Source: Osedax fenrisi (Eukaryota; Annelida; Polychaeta; Sabellida; Siboglinidae). From it: a stretch of 64,000 nucleotides of DNA. The stretch is taken from positions 4,216,764-4,280,763 of the forward strand of contig OZ025241.1 in NCBI GenBank assembly GCA_964019155.1, in the 5' to 3' direction. Under the pieces are notes generated by a model, which was not told the origin of the DNA, searched no databases, and worked only from the letters and a program-made list of their open reading frames with translations. Numbering within the stretch: the first letter of the stretch is position 1; the number at the start of each line of letters is the position of its first letter. Shown one piece after another: positions 25,040 to 37,860 of this stretch. The translations under genes and the position numbers were made by a program.

Positions 25040-26240
25040 TTTCGATATATGTATATGTAAATGTTTCTTTATCACAGTAAAATTGTTAATGTATCTTTGT
25101 ATATAAATATGGTCTTGACTATATATGTATATATAGTGTCTGTATATGTGTATGTGATTAGAATATATATCTATATAGATGAATGCATGCCGATTGTACT
25201 ACTATACTACTAACTCATCTCCTTATTGTTAATGACCTTGAGGTTAGTGGGAAGTTGTTTCACCGCGACGGTGTTTATGTGATCCGTCATGTTGTTGTGG
25301 TAACTGTCGGATGGAGGAGGTGGAGTTACGCAGTTGAACGTTACGCCTGAACGAACGTTATATATAGGCTTTACAATTAAAGGGGAAACAAGTATTATTA
25401 ATAATTATTTTAATTAATTTAACAAATTATAAATTATATTTCATATTACTACTTTATAATGTTTTTTAGTAACTGTGATAAAATTAAAAAATAAATAATA
25501 TATTTACAATATCTATTTTATTTTGAAATGAAGTTTGAACTTTCTTTGAATTCTGTTTACCTATTATGACAACTTATTATTATGTGTGATATCATAAAGC
25601 ATTTTTTAAATAAACTGTAATAGGGTTCTCACATAAATACTGTTTTTGAGAATATAAATAATTATAAATAATCAAATGATTATAAATTGATTATAATCTA
25701 TAATTATTGATTATTATATAATATAAAATTAATTAAAATATTATTGTCACATATATATAATAGAATATCACTTATTATATAATAGAGGGATCAGGCTAAT
25801 ACCTCAGTAAATATATGAGACGTTTTATGAATAGTAGATTTTTGTTAATATAATAAATTAATAAAATTACTCTTAATATATATATATATATATATTTTAG
25901 TACAAATAATACCCTGCATACTGAGTCGAATAGCTGATTCTAAACAGTGAGGTATTAACTATAAACTATAAGTTAGTAGACCTATATATGAAACATAATC
26001 TCTTACTAGATATGTAAGGTGAATGACTAACTCATTGGCATATTCGAGTTCTTAAGGTGAGCGTTTAACCTTGACCTCTGCGGTGTCCAGAATGTAGCCT
26101 CAGACCTCTCAATCTACAAGGTCGTTGATGATACGTGGATCAACCTTACTATTCAACTATTTCTAGTGTACTGATATAGAGCTGGGGAGAGAGAGAGGAA
26201 TAGGTTATTTATTTATATAAATTCTATTGTTAGTAAACTA

Positions 26241-26242
<2 letters not shown>

Positions 26243-26286
<44 letters not shown>
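26243..26286. repeat. (TA)n microsatellite
   Basis: The shorter allele (44 bp) of the 77-bp run in copy A. Confidence 0.9.
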
Positions 26287-26288
<2 letters not shown>

Positions 26289-28828
26289 CTCTGGTAGTTA
26301 CTGTTTTTTTCAAGAACTTAATCAATTATAAATAAAAATATAACAATACTTTTTTTTTTTATTGTATAAGGCCCTACAATATTTATTACAGTTACAAGTA
26401 TACAACTTCTTTAGGTGTCCATCTGTATACACTATTTGTATTTTAGGGGCAGGCGTAATCTTGCCGGCATTTACATGTAAAATATAGAGGAAAATAGCTA
26501 TTTTTAACAATTAATAACTTTTTTATTTATGATTATTTTTTTTATATTTTTTTTTAGTTATCTAGATAACATTCATCTCTAGTTATATACGATATCATTA
26601 AATAATAAATGTATTATTTAATAAAGAAAAGTTAATTATAATATTAAAATTATTTAAATATAAATTTATGAAAATGTTGTTTATTATTTCTCAAATTATT
26701 ATATTATTAATAGATATACTCAGATATTATATATTATCTGATAGTATATACTCAGAAAATGTTATAAAGATTAATATAATAATTCAAAAGTTATTATTAT
26801 TAAAAAAAAAATCACCAAAAAAAACACCAGAAATATAGGCAATATTCAATATATTTAAAGATGCTCAATTTAACAATTAAGATGCTCGCATTAATTAACA
26901 TTACAATGTATTTTATTATAATTTTTACAATATACTTTATTTCTATTTTCGTTTATTTTTATAGTATCTGTTTAAATAATGTTTATGTAAACGTTTTAAT
27001 TTCTTTAATTTTGTATTATTATTTTTTTATTTCAATAACATGTATCATTAGATAAATATTTATACATTATACTTTTGAATATATATTTTCTTAAACAAAT
27101 TATCAATCAATAATTATTATTATATACAACACAGGACTAAGGTATAGCAATTATTACAGTATAAAGGGGATGATCTAACTTTCTTCAGACGTATTCTCAG
27201 GTAGGAGCTTATCACGTATTCGGTCAATCTGTCAATTAATAATGTATAGTAGGATATGTGACGTAGTTTTGTATCATAACAAATGTTTAAATGATATCTG
27301 ATTAATCATTATTGTCATGTGATAATCATGATTGTCACTGGTTAATCGATGTGTTAATAATTATGTGATCATAAATATGTTGAATTGATAGTGTGCTAAA
27401 ATGTTAATATAATTTATTTATAATGTAATTGACAGTGAATTAAATATATGAAATATCTGTATTTTTTCCATATTAAAATATGTATAGGCATTTTAAAAGT
27501 TCTGGCGCATGTCGAATTCTGCCTATAAAATAAATGATGCAATAGTGATAGAAATACTCTAAACAGTAACTGATATCTTAAGTATCAATATCTGTCAAAC
27601 TAAACCAGCTTAATGTACAGTAACATGTATATTTAATAAAGTGTTTATTCTAGTATATATATATATATACACCTGCAAGTATACTTGCAATGTTAAGTTT
27701 AACGTTAACACAATATCAATATATCGCATACCTATATGATTAAGATGAAATGTAAGAGGACTACATATCCAATGTTGTAAATATAGCGCACTTCACTTTA
27801 GATGACCAACGCACTACATCCGCTTGTAGTCAGGTATAGAATGAGCATACGATGTTCAGCTTCCATCAGTTATAGCATGCTAAGAGCTAAAAGAGTGCAC
27901 TCTTTTCATGTACATCTGTTAATGTACATTGTTATTTTGTATTCTATTTAGATTAAGAAACATACTAAACTTTGGAATGAGTAGAATAATATCTTGCTGA
28001 ACATAGTAGTATGAATACTTTTATTTAAGTTACATACGTTCTTTGTATGCATATTTTACCTGCTTCATTACTATCTTGTGCGCAATATTATATTAATTTC
28101 AATTCGAACATTGTATTATGGGTATTTTGAGATGCAGTAACAAGATATATCACATGAACAAGATAACTTCAATAATACTTATAATAGAAACAAAGAGATG
28201 TGGTCGGCTCAGCAAATGTATTCTGACTCATATAATGGTGCAGAATTATTAATTCACTAGGGGTATTAATAATAGTAGTCAGTTTACACACAAAATTAAG
28301 ACTTTGTAATAATAATAGTTACATTGTATTTATATTATATAATGTAAATTATGATATAATATTAGAGATCAAGAATAGAACATTACTAATATTAGTATTC
28401 TATTTGATAAATTTAATTATCTATTTAAATATAAAGTTTGAATTAATTTTGTCTCTAAAGGCATGTTAAAGGCGTATTTGTGTTAAAATGAAATAGATTT
28501 ATAAAAGTAAATAACTATAAAATGTATACAAATTTTATTAATAAGAATTTTTAAACATATTTTGAACAATATAATTAACATTAGTATACCAACATATATT
28601 ATATAATATTAAAATTAAAATAATACATAAAAATTCAACAATATTTACATATAAAGTACATTATTTTAAATCTACTATTCAGTTTTGTAGATGAATATAA
28701 TTATAATATAGATCATATACAATAAAATAACGTATATAAATAAAATGATCACAATATAATAAAACTATAATTTAAATTAATTTAATTTTGATAAAATATA
28801 GTAATAAAATATTAAAAATAATAGCATT

Positions 28829-30160
28829 TTACATCATAATTAAATATTCTTCATACTTAATATTAGAATATTTCAATTTGCTAGTATAATTATCTAATGA
28901 AATACAATATATGTTACTATCTTTATACTTATAAAATAAGCGTGCATTACTATCATAAACAGTATTATCTTTAGTTATATCATTGAATACATAAGTGTTT
29001 ATTGTATTCCATTGATTAGTGTGTATATGGTAACTCTCTATATTAGTAACTGTATTACCTATATTCTTACCACCAATAGCATACATAATATTCCCATATT
29101 TCACTGCAATATGTCTTTCTCTACCATTTTCTAAAGGTGCCATAGATTCCCATATATCATCTTTATAACGAATAACTTTAGTAATACAGCCATTATCCAG
29201 CTTATATCCACCAATTACATAAATGTCACTATTATAAATAATGGTGGCATGATTACATACACCGTATGGTAATGTTGGACCTACTGACCATTCATCTGTA
29301 CTAGTGTTATAAATCATTACTTTATCTATATCAACTTTATTATCAATACATGTACCACCTATAGTAATTAGATTACCATCACACATTTCATTAATAGTAG
29401 GTGGGAAATCTACATGAAATAAATAATCTTTAGGGTATTGACAATTAATTATAATATTAGCGAGCTTATTGTATTTAAACATTTTACCTATACTACAGCA
29501 TAATATATACAAGTTATTAGATTTTGTATAAATAACATTACTTACTTTACCAAAGTCATGTTTAATTAAAGCAGTATTAGTTTTTACATCATAAATTCCA
29601 TCAGTACTTATTATATATAATGAATGTATACTACATTGTATATTATTAAAGTTAGGTTGATTTCCATACTTAATTAATAAATCTAAAGTTTCAGGGTTAT
29701 TATTAATACAATTTCTTACCGAAATATTAATATTAATATCTTTAATTATGTTATTAAGATCAATATTACCAGTATCGATATCTTTATTAGTGATCATTAA
29801 TTCATTACTGCATAAATTCAAATGTATAAATTTAAATAATTCTTCTGCATGCTTCATTCTATCATTTAAATCGTATTGCAACCATATCGTCAATGCTTTC
29901 ACAATAGAATATTCATCCTCTATTCTAAATAAATTTTCGGATAATGATATTTTCAATTCATCAAAAGTATATTTTAGAAATATATACTTTTCAATTGAAT
30001 TTTTAAATATTGATTCTAATTTATTCTTAATGATAATTATATAATCTTTTACTTTTAATGATAAATCATATTTATAAATTAGATCCAGTAGTATACTTTC
30101 AGGATGTTCAGATAAATATTCAGTTAGGAATTTATCACATTTATCTGATAATTCTTTCAT
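28829..30160 (-). CDS. BTB-BACK-kelch protein, exon 3, copy B
   Basis: It codes 443 residues, open, with the same domain layout as copy A and only three residue differences (KELSD for KELSE, IEK for IEN, GGYK for GGYR). The phase-0 acceptor CTAATCAG lies before 30,160. The intron to its own exon 2 (30,961 side) is 799 bp, shorter than in A because two (TA)n runs are shorter. The only first exon in this part of the window is 43,738-43,839, more than 12 kb upstream on the same strand. Confidence 0.85.
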   Translation of the reverse strand: MKELSDKCDKFLTEYLSEHPESILLDLIYKYDLSLKVKDYIIIIKNKLESIFKNSIEKYIFLKYTFDELKISLSENLFRIEDEYSIVKALTIWLQYDLNDRMKHAEELFKFIHLNLCSNELMITNKDIDTGNIDLNNIIKDININISVRNCINNNPETLDLLIKYGNQPNFNNIQCSIHSLYIISTDGIYDVKTNTALIKHDFGKVSNVIYTKSNNLYILCCSIGKMFKYNKLANIIINCQYPKDYLFHVDFPPTINEMCDGNLITIGGTCIDNKVDIDKVMIYNTSTDEWSVGPTLPYGVCNHATIIYNSDIYVIGGYKLDNGCITKVIRYKDDIWESMAPLENGRERHIAVKYGNIMYAIGGKNIGNTVTNIESYHIHTNQWNTINTYVFNDITKDNTVYDSNARLFYKYKDSNIYCISLDNYTSKLKYSNIKYEEYLIMM

Positions 30161-30450
30161 CTGATTAGAATAATATTTGTATTAACAAATTTATAATTTA
30201 AAATATATAATTTGTTGAAAATACTACAAATAATTATCCAAAGTGGTCAAGCTTAACTGGGCTTTATATAAGAATATAATTTAAAAATGTTAATTATATA
30301 TATCTAGCTAAAATGCTATATTTTAATATTTTTATAAATAAAAATATATAATATTTAAACAAATCACTATTGCTCGTATAAACGATATATAGCTAGCCCC
30401 TCCCCTTTTGGTTAATTATTAAATTATTTTCTGAATTATATATTGTAATA

Positions 30451-30482
<32 letters not shown>

Positions 30483-30531
30483 GCTTAATTATAAAATGAT
30501 TTTCTGAATTATATATTATAATACTAAATCT

Positions 30532-30569
<38 letters not shown>

Positions 30570-30959
30570 CATAATGTGGAAATATTAATTAGTTAGTCTT
30601 CATTGCATTATTTCATGCTAGCATCCCCAAATAAAATAAAAAATATAATCATGCGTTTAGAGTATATATTAATTACAACAAACGAAGTTATTATTATAAT
30701 TTAATGATAATTTATTGATTATACTGAAATGCATACAATTATAGATAAACAATAATATATATCACTACATAATATTATAACTAATGATTTATTAAATATA
30801 TAGTAATTAATAATATGAATCAGGTTGATTAATCAATATTCAATGAATACTATTTAATATATCTTATTATATCAGCAATACAGTATATATAATAGTATTT
30901 ATAGAAATATAAACAATTATATTATATATTATAATAACATTATATAATGAGAGGTAAAC

Positions 30960-31163
30960 CTGAAGATAATTGGAAATTTCAATGAGTGATGAAATATTAT
31001 CAACTGATAATGTTAAATCTCCGGAATATAGGTAGTCAATAAGTTCGCTGAATGATTTATTTTCAAAGGTAAAGTTGACCCGATTATTTCTTGTTTCAAT
31101 GACATCATTAGATAGTAAGGCTTTGAAGTAATGACTCTCATATGCAATTATGATTTTATGCAC
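30960..31163 (-). CDS. BTB-BACK-kelch protein, exon 2 (BTB core), copy B
   Basis: 68 codons, phase 0 to phase 0, with the TTTTAG acceptor and a GTTTAC donor. It reads VHKIIIAYESHYFKALL and YLYSGDLTLSV, with Thr as in copies B' and C where copy A has Lys. The CTCGAG minisatellite lies directly upstream, as in A, so the normal intron 1 is missing. Confidence 0.82.
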
Positions 31164-31289
31164 CTAAAATAATAATTTGATAAAAATATATTGGTATATA
31201 TTAATATATTTAAATGTTCTTATATATATATATATATGAATACATATATATATATATATATTTAGTATGTGAGTTAAACATTTCCCAGT

Positions 31290-31975
31290 ATTCAAAACTC
31301 GTGTTTAACTTGGATTTATCTCGAGTTTAAAACTCGTGTTTAGCTCGGTAATTTGGTAACACTTTAAACACCAGCTAGATCCCAGTTTAACTCGAGATTA
31401 CTCGAGTTAAATCCAAGTTTAACACCAGCTAGATCCAAGTTTACTCGAGTTAAATCCAAGTTTAAATCTAGCTAAATCCAAGTTAACTCGAGCTAAATCC
31501 CAGTTAAATCCAAGTTTACTCGAGTTAAATCCAAGTTAACTCGAGTTAAATCCAAGTTTACTCGAGTTAAATCCAAGTTAACTCGAGTTAAATCCCAGTT
31601 TTACTCTAGCTAAATCCCAGTTAAATCCAAGTTTACTCGAGTTAAATCCAAGTTTACTCGAGTTAAATCCAAGTTTTACTCTAGCTAAATCCCAGTTAAA
31701 TCCAAGTTTACTCGAGATAAATCCAAGTTAACTCGAGTTAAATCCAAGTTTAACTCTAGCTAAATACAAGTTTACTCGAGTTAAATCCTAATTAAACCAA
31801 AGTTTAACTCTAGCTAAATCCAATTTTACTCGAGTTAAATCCTAGTTAAACCCAAGTTTAAATCTAGCTAAATCCAAGTTTACTCAAGTTAAATGCAGCT
31901 TACATCGATCTAAATCCAAGTTCAACTCGAGACAAATGAAGTTCAATCCAAGTTCAGCTCGAGATTAATCCAAAT
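31290..31975. repeat. CTCGAG-rich minisatellite (copy B)
   Basis: Same family and position as 8,460-9,070, but with extra units near the start (ACACCAGCTAGATCCAAG and a repeated TTTACTCGAG block near 31,640). The A and B arrays therefore differ by whole-unit gains or losses. Confidence 0.85.
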
Positions 31976-32562
31976 TAAATAAGTTAGCAAAATTAAAATA
32001 ACTATAATATAATTAATTATAGCTTACATCAAGAAGAATAGAGGATAATACAAATTCATGACCGGTTAAATCCAAGGAAGTTTTCAGAAATCAGTTTATT
32101 TATTTATAAGTTAGCATAACGTTCAAAGAATATATACATATATATCAACATTTCATTATAACTACTCTACTAAAATAAATATTTATGTTTATAAATTAAA
32201 ATATATTTCAATATATATTATAATAATAATACTATACTAATATTTATTATTTTACTACTAAATATGAATATATTATATTTAATTTGAGTTAAATTAATAT
32301 AATTGTTAATAAATACAAAATGTAAAACATAAATTTATTTTTAAACCTTTTATTATTTTAAAAAAAAATTTCTATAATATTAGTTGTTTCCGTCGAAGTG
32401 GCTTCCTTGTGTATTTGGGATGCAGCTTCTGTAAGTTGAATTAAATTAATAAATATGAGAATATGTAAAACAAATATAGGAATGTAAAATTAATATACAG
32501 AATATATATATATTGATATCTTATATTAGTTTTATATACATTGTTGTGCCATATAAAAAATA

Positions 32563-32985
32563 AATACACTTCGAAGGTTTCAAATAGTATTATTTTTATT
32601 AAATTATTCATTTTGAAGGTTTGAAATAGTAAATAAATACACTTCAAAGGTTTTAAATAATATTATGTGTATTAAATCATGTATTCAAAGTTTTCAAATA
32701 GTTATATTATTCATTTCTAATGTGTAAAATACTCTTCGAAGGTTATAAATAGTATTATTTGTATTAAATCGTGTATTCAAAGTTTTCATATAGTTAAATT
32801 AAGTATTTGAAGGTTTGAAATAGTAAATAAATACACTTCGAAGGTTTGAAATAGTAATTAAATACACTTCGAAGGTTATAAATAATATTATTTATATTAA
32901 ATTTAGTATTCAAAGTTTTCAAATAGTTATATTATTCATTTCTAATGTGTAAAATATACTTCGAAGGTTATAAATAGTAAACAAC
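32563..32985. repeat. TTCGAAGG array, short form (copy B)
   Basis: It has the first and last units of the copy A array with about 0.93 kb of inner repeats missing. Both flanks match A almost exactly, which fits unequal exchange or replication slippage within the array. Confidence 0.85.
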
Positions 32986-32989
32986 ATAC

Positions 32990-33411
32990 AACCAAACTTC
33001 AAGTTAGGCGGTGACTATATGTGTATATCAAATGCAACCTTTACGCTCTATTGCACAATCAAATATATTCTGAACGATTAACATCTATATAAATATAATA
33101 TATATATATATATATATATACCTATAAATAAATAATCATGAAAATACGGGTATGTGTGTGTGTTCTCGCGTATGTAAGTATGTATGTACATTGTACATGT
33201 ATGTGTGTATATGTATGTTTTAATTAACACAACTTAAATGTGTGTGTGTGTATGTGTGTTATGTGTGAATACACGTGCGTGTTTGTATATATATATATAT
33301 AGATTTGAAACACTATTGTTTTACACTTTACACTATAAAAATATACATCCTATATCACATATGTGATAGGTAAAAATTTAAGAATAATGCATTGACACGT
33401 TGCAGTGGGAA

Positions 33412-33459
<48 letters not shown>

Positions 33460-33825
33460 TATATGTATATCTGGGTATATATGTATGTAAGTGTATGTAT
33501 GTGTAGGTGTGTATGTGTGTGTGTGTATAGATTTCATAAACTATTTTATAACACTTTATAATATAAAAATATACATATTATATCACATATGTGGAAAGTA
33601 GAAATTTAAGAATCACGCATTGACTCATTGCAGTGGGAAAGCTTAGTTTATTTATAATCTCTTGGTGACCTATATATATATTTTCTATAAAATTCAACAT
33701 ACGTTGTTAATATACGTATATAATTGTATCAACATACGTATATAATTGGTAATATTTAATAAATAATTTCCTAAACCTATATATATAATTATTTATGTAC
33801 GTATATAATCTATATAAGAAAGCTA
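32990..33825. repeat. Repeat R, full copy followed by a second 3' part
   Basis: 32,990-33,475 matches 11,030-11,516. 33,530-33,825 matches 14,550-14,605 joined to 16,010-16,230, which defines the empty site for the unit A insertions. Homology to A stops at AGAAAGCT (33,824), where the 49-bp repeat starts. Confidence 0.7.
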
Positions 33826-34305
33826 GATACTGACGTGTATATCTGCGAACTAAACGCCTAAAGTGTCGGGTCGTGATACTGCCGTGTATATCTGCGAACT
33901 AAGCGCATAAAGTGTCGGGTCGTGATACTGACGTGTATATCTGAGAACTAAACGCCTAAAGTGTCGGGTCGTGATACTGCCGTGTATATCTGCGAACTTA
34001 GCGCCTAAAGTGTCGGGTCATGATACAGCTGTGTATATCTGCGAACTAAGCGCCTAAAGTGTCGGGTCGTGATACTGCCGTGTATATCTGTGAACTAAGC
34101 GCCTAAAGTGTCGGGTCATGATATTGCCGTGTATATCTGCGAACAATGTGCCTAAAGTGTCGGATCGTGATACTGCCATGTATATCTGCGAACTAAGCGC
34201 CTAAAGTGTCGGATCGTGATACTGCTGTGTATATCTACAAACTAAGTGCCTAAAGTGTCGGATCGTGATACTGCTGTGTATATCTGCGAACTAAGCGCCT
34301 AAAGT
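33826..34305. repeat. 49-bp GC-richer minisatellite, about ten units
   Basis: The unit is GATACTGCCGTGTATATCTG followed by CGAACTAAGCGCCTAAAGTG and TCGGGTCGT. It is clearly GC-richer than its surroundings and present only in unit B. Units differ by point changes (TCGGGTCAT, TCGGATCGT, CTGCTGTG). There are no spacers, so it is not CRISPR-like. Confidence 0.9.
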
Positions 34306-34581
34306 TTATATTAAGTATGGATATGTCAACAAATAGTATGAATCGTATTCAACCAACTATAGTATTTAATAATTATATAAAAAAATTGTATATTTTATTC
34401 AACTTGTATATAAAACATATCGTTCATAAAGAAAACATATGTAATACCTTTTTATATATTTTGAATATTAATGATGTACATTTTAAATATTGTGATATAT
34501 GTGTAGTTACTAGGAAAGTTGTATTATTTTTTATTAAAAACTGTCTAAAATCAACATAAGCCATATTTAATATATGTATAT

Positions 34582-34763
34582 ATCAAATTCGTAATTTGTA
34601 TCACTAAATGTATATAATTTAAACTCTATAGTATGCGTAAAAAATACCTAAATTGTATATTTATTATACGAATATATTAAATGCCTACAGTGAATTTAGG
34701 TATCTCTTACTCGTAATATAGTTTAAATTATATAAATTTAGTGATACAAATTACGAATTCAAT
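34582..34763. repeat. Small MITE-like inverted repeat
   Basis: Arms of about 44 bp (ATTCGTAATTTGTATCACTA against TAGTGATACAAATTACGAAT) flank a centre of about 94 bases that itself contains TACCTAAATT and AATTTAGGTA. No gene lies inside. Confidence 0.75.
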
Positions 34764-34785
34764 ATATCATATATTAAATTCGTTA

Positions 34786-35004
34786 TATATATTTAATATA
34801 TTGACTTACTTGACTTAGGACTTGGCGTCCCCTTGCAGCACACACGAACACTTGTTTTTTGTAGGCATCTCGGTCAGCTGCCCTTCTTTCTAAGGTCAGA
34901 AGTAGAATGCCACTGTTTTCTCTGATGCCATCCGCCCATCTCTTTAATGGACGTCCTCTTGGTCTTGGATTTTTGAAGTCCAACTTGTAACTGTAGTTGA
35001 TCAT
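34786..35004 (-). pseudogene. 3' end of a LINE ORF2 (C-terminal fragment)
   Basis: The minus strand encodes PRPRGRPLKRWADGIREN, then ADRDAYKK, a motif (GRP, RW.D, A.DR) found near the C-terminus of endonuclease/reverse-transcriptase proteins of several LINE clades (RTE-like or related). Its base composition is far less AT-rich than its neighbours, suggesting a recent insertion. Only about 70 codons remain and the reverse transcriptase itself is missing. Confidence 0.7.
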
Positions 35005-35700
35005 ATCTCATATATTAATAATACTCTATATAATCTGCATTAGAAAAGTTATTTACATATTGTACGTAATAATTGAAGCAGAGTAAACACCACCTTAGTT
35101 AATATAAATCTATTATGTAGTAAATTTATACTAGTTTTTAAATATGAAAATCTCTAGGCTGTAGAAAAATATCCGTAGATAATATTAAATCTCAACTTTG
35201 CTGACATTATCGCATTGACACAATCATCCTAACTAAGATGAAACACTGTATGAATATTGATGTGTAGTGTATAGATTTTCTAATTTAAACACTATTATCA
35301 CATTGATCACAGAGTTATAATAGTTAATATTAGATTACTATAATTACGATAATTGGTATGTGGAATATTGATATTAAATATTAATATTAAAATCTGTATA
35401 TTAATCATATTATAATTCTGTTTATCTAATTTAAAGTTATTATATATGCATATGTAAGTATTATTTACTAGTTTATTTATTATTTCTATCCAGTAAATAA
35501 CTACATAATATTGTACAGTAAATGATAATTTAATTTATTTCTAAATTATTTGTTTCTCTAATTTTGTAATGTGTATTGAATACATTGGAAAAGTTATGTT
35601 ATTAATTCTTTTTAATGTACATATTTTGTGTTATATGAAAAACATTCCATATATATATATATATATATATATGTGTGTATATGTGTGCATGATATTATGA
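35005..35700. other. AT-rich spacer, nothing recognised
   Basis: No frame or terminal repeat found. A (TA)n run at 35,650-35,673 marks the left limit of the LTR retrotransposon remains. Confidence 0.5.
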
Positions 35701-35755
35701 TCTGGTAGAATAATAGATATATATAAAGAACAGTGTAGAACTTAAAAATTATAGT

Positions 35756-36481
35756 ATGAATGATTTGTCGTATGTAAGATTAGATAAGTTTGATGGGAGT
35801 ACGGATGTTGTAAGATGGTTGAATGAGTTGGATGAATGTATAACATTAAAGGGATTAAAAAAAATGATGCAGCATCATTTGCATGCTATCATGTTAAGGG
35901 GGAGGCTAAAATAGAGTTAATGATGATGTTAGGAGATGATATGATAAACATTAAAAAATTAAAGGAATGCCTGAGAGAGATATGCATTAAGTAGATGTAA
36001 AAGTGCATTTATTTATGATATAATGGCAAGAAAGCAAGGGGAGTCAGAGAGTGTAAATACCTTTATAGATTGTTTGTTAGAGTTAGGTATGGAACTTAGA
36101 GTAATGGAAGGGAGTTGGGAAGAAGTGATTATTGAAAGTATACGAAATAATATACGGTCGGTAGAATTAAGGAGAAGTCTTATTGGGTTGGGGAAAACAT
36201 CTATTAAAGAGTTGAGGAAGTTTAGTGTAAAGTGGGAAAATGTAGGTGAAATGATATCAGAAGAGGTGTGCTATAAAGTAGATGTTAGAGAGCTAGGTAT
36301 ATCGAAAGTTAGTATATTAGAGGATAGAATAAGAAATTTAGAAATATCTAACAGAGAATACGAAGGGAAGTGTCGTGAATTAGAATCAATGATGAGTAGT
36401 GGAAGTAGAGGAGAAGTAGTGTGTTATAAGTGTTGTAAGAAGGGGCATGTATCAAGATGGTGTAGCAGTTCTTTAAACTAG
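35756..36481 (+). pseudogene. gag of a Ty3/gypsy-like retrotransposon, frameshifted
   Basis: The frames encode a retrotransposon capsid-type protein: RLDKFDGSTDVVRWLNELDE at the start, LRE, then RKQGESESVNTF in the middle, a coiled-coil-like stretch, and a CX2CX4HX4C zinc knuckle (CYKCCKKGHVSRWC) just before the TAG at 36,479. Gag of this kind coats element RNA in cytoplasmic particles. Two frameshifts are visible, one at an A8 run near 35,870 and one near 35,985, so the first 150 or so codons are out of frame with the rest. The region is purine-rich on this strand and GC-richer than its neighbours. Confidence 0.8.
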
Positions 36482-36544
36482 AATGCTATACATTAAGCGG
36501 GTCGGGTAGAGCAAGTAGAGATAACCGCAGAGAAAGACTGAGAT

Positions 36545-37176
36545 CTGGGAATGAGAATTTGGTAGCTGATGTATTATCAAAGGGACAATATATGCCAGAT
36601 ATAGAGGAAGAGGTAGAATATTATGAAGGGGATATAGCAGAGTTGGAAATTATAGATATATTACCAATTATGGAGAGAGATAACTTAGTACTGGAGCAGA
36701 ATAAGGATATGGTTATTAAGAATGCATTAGTAGTAGCAGGGAATAATGATTACGTAGGCAGATTAGTAGTTAAGGAGGGAGTTCTATTTGAGAAAAGGGA
36801 AGGACATAATGATAGGTTGATGGTACCAAGGAGTTTAGTTAGAGGAGCACATGAGGAGAATGGTCATCAAGGGATTGATAAGACAATCAGTAAGATAAAC
36901 GAGACATATACGTAGTTAGGCAAGTATCGGGATATAAGGATGTATATAAGAAAGTGTATGGTCTGTAGTAAAGTAAAGGAATATGATGTATTAGAAGTTG
37001 GAGATATTGTGAGAGTAACCCGTAGAGTGGTGGGAAAGAGGGAGTTACCAAATAGTTGGGGAGATAAGAAGTGGATAGTAATAGAAAAGTTAGGAGATAT
37101 TGCAGTGTATAGAATTAAGAATAATGAATGTGTTAAAAGTGAGAATATAATAAACTTAAAGCGATTAATTGAATAA
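36545..37176 (+). pseudogene. pol remnant: RNase H tail, integrase zinc finger and C-terminus
   Basis: The remnant begins with NLVADVLSK, the usual end of the RNase H domain, continues to an H2C2 integrase zinc finger (HEENGHQGIDKTI, then RKCMVCSKVK), and ends with an integrase C-terminal-type segment (GDIVRVTRR, DKKWIVIEKLGD). Protease, reverse transcriptase, most of RNase H and the catalytic DDE core are absent, so two internal deletions are inferred. A TAG at 36,913 interrupts the zinc finger where Trp is expected. The ORF ends at TAA 37,176, just before a purine tract. Confidence 0.78.
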
Positions 37177-37203
37177 ATGGAGGTAAGATTTTTTTCGGTT
37201 GGG

Positions 37204-37847
37204 GTGAATGTAGTATGGCTACGTGTATAACTGTGTGTAGGTATTTATAAATATGTTGTGCATGAAGTATACATGTGTTATGTAATTTAGATAAATGTTA
37301 ATTTAATATATTTTGTGATTTGTGTTTTTTATATAATTTGATTTCTGGTTTGTAAATTTCAATTAGTTGACGTGCCTTGAACGAATGTAAATGTTATGTA
37401 ATTAACTAGTTTAATCTAGTTATCTAATTAGATATACGCCCATCACGTGATTTCGTTATTATCGAGAAGTTCGGTATGATATGGTTTATTAGTGCATACA
37501 GCGTACACTGAAAGGCTAGTAAATCATATCATATTAATTGTGAGAACTTCTCGATTGATACATATTTAATCATGCATGTTGATATTATGATGTTTAATAT
37601 GTATTCATATTTGTTTTAGTTTGAGGTTTCCTCCATTCGCGATTCGTCCAATACGTCCATCCTCCATTCCCCATATACCCCCATCCACGAACGCACCCCT
37701 TCCCTATCTACCCCATCCTCGAACCACACCCCACCCCCATCCACGTCCATCCACGAACCACACCACATTCCCCATCCACGTTCAGTTTCCATTCAATAAA
37801 TCTATAACCTGTCGAGAACTATCATTCTCCGTTTTCCGGAGACAACA
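37204..37847 (+). repeat. Probable 3' LTR of the Ty3/gypsy-like element
   Basis: It follows a purine tract (GGTTGGGG) and runs from TGAATGTAGTATGG to CCGGAGACAACA, i.e. TG...CA ends. It contains AATAAA at 37,795-37,800, about 50 bases before the end. Inside are a hairpin (37,459-37,555; ATCGAGAAGTTC pairs with GAACTTCTCGAT) and a strongly C-rich stretch of CCATCCACGAACC-like repeats (37,640-37,790). I found no matching 5' LTR, so the element is 5' truncated or rearranged. Confidence 0.55.
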
Positions 37848-37860
37848 TATATATATATAT

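Larger units (their letters stand above)
24146..27228 (-). pseudogene. GINS4: GINS4 (SLD5) pseudogene, copy B
   Basis: This is a near-identical duplicate of copy A. Exons in transcript order are 27,228-27,180, 26,113-26,032, 25,303-25,215, 24,702-24,612 and 24,242-24,146. It carries the same one-base loss and the same two stop codons in the second listed exon as copy A, so the gene was already dead before the A/B duplication. Splice sites and the C-terminal TAA are retained. Only its unit neighbours and microsatellite lengths distinguish it from A. Confidence 0.85.

Noticed and set aside
33826..34305. CRISPR array
   Set aside because: The units are contiguous 49-mers without unique spacers, in eukaryotic DNA.
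34317..34559. 80-codon plus-strand frame as a gene
   Set aside because: No homologue in the other units, no recognisable motif, and the length is within chance for this composition and context.
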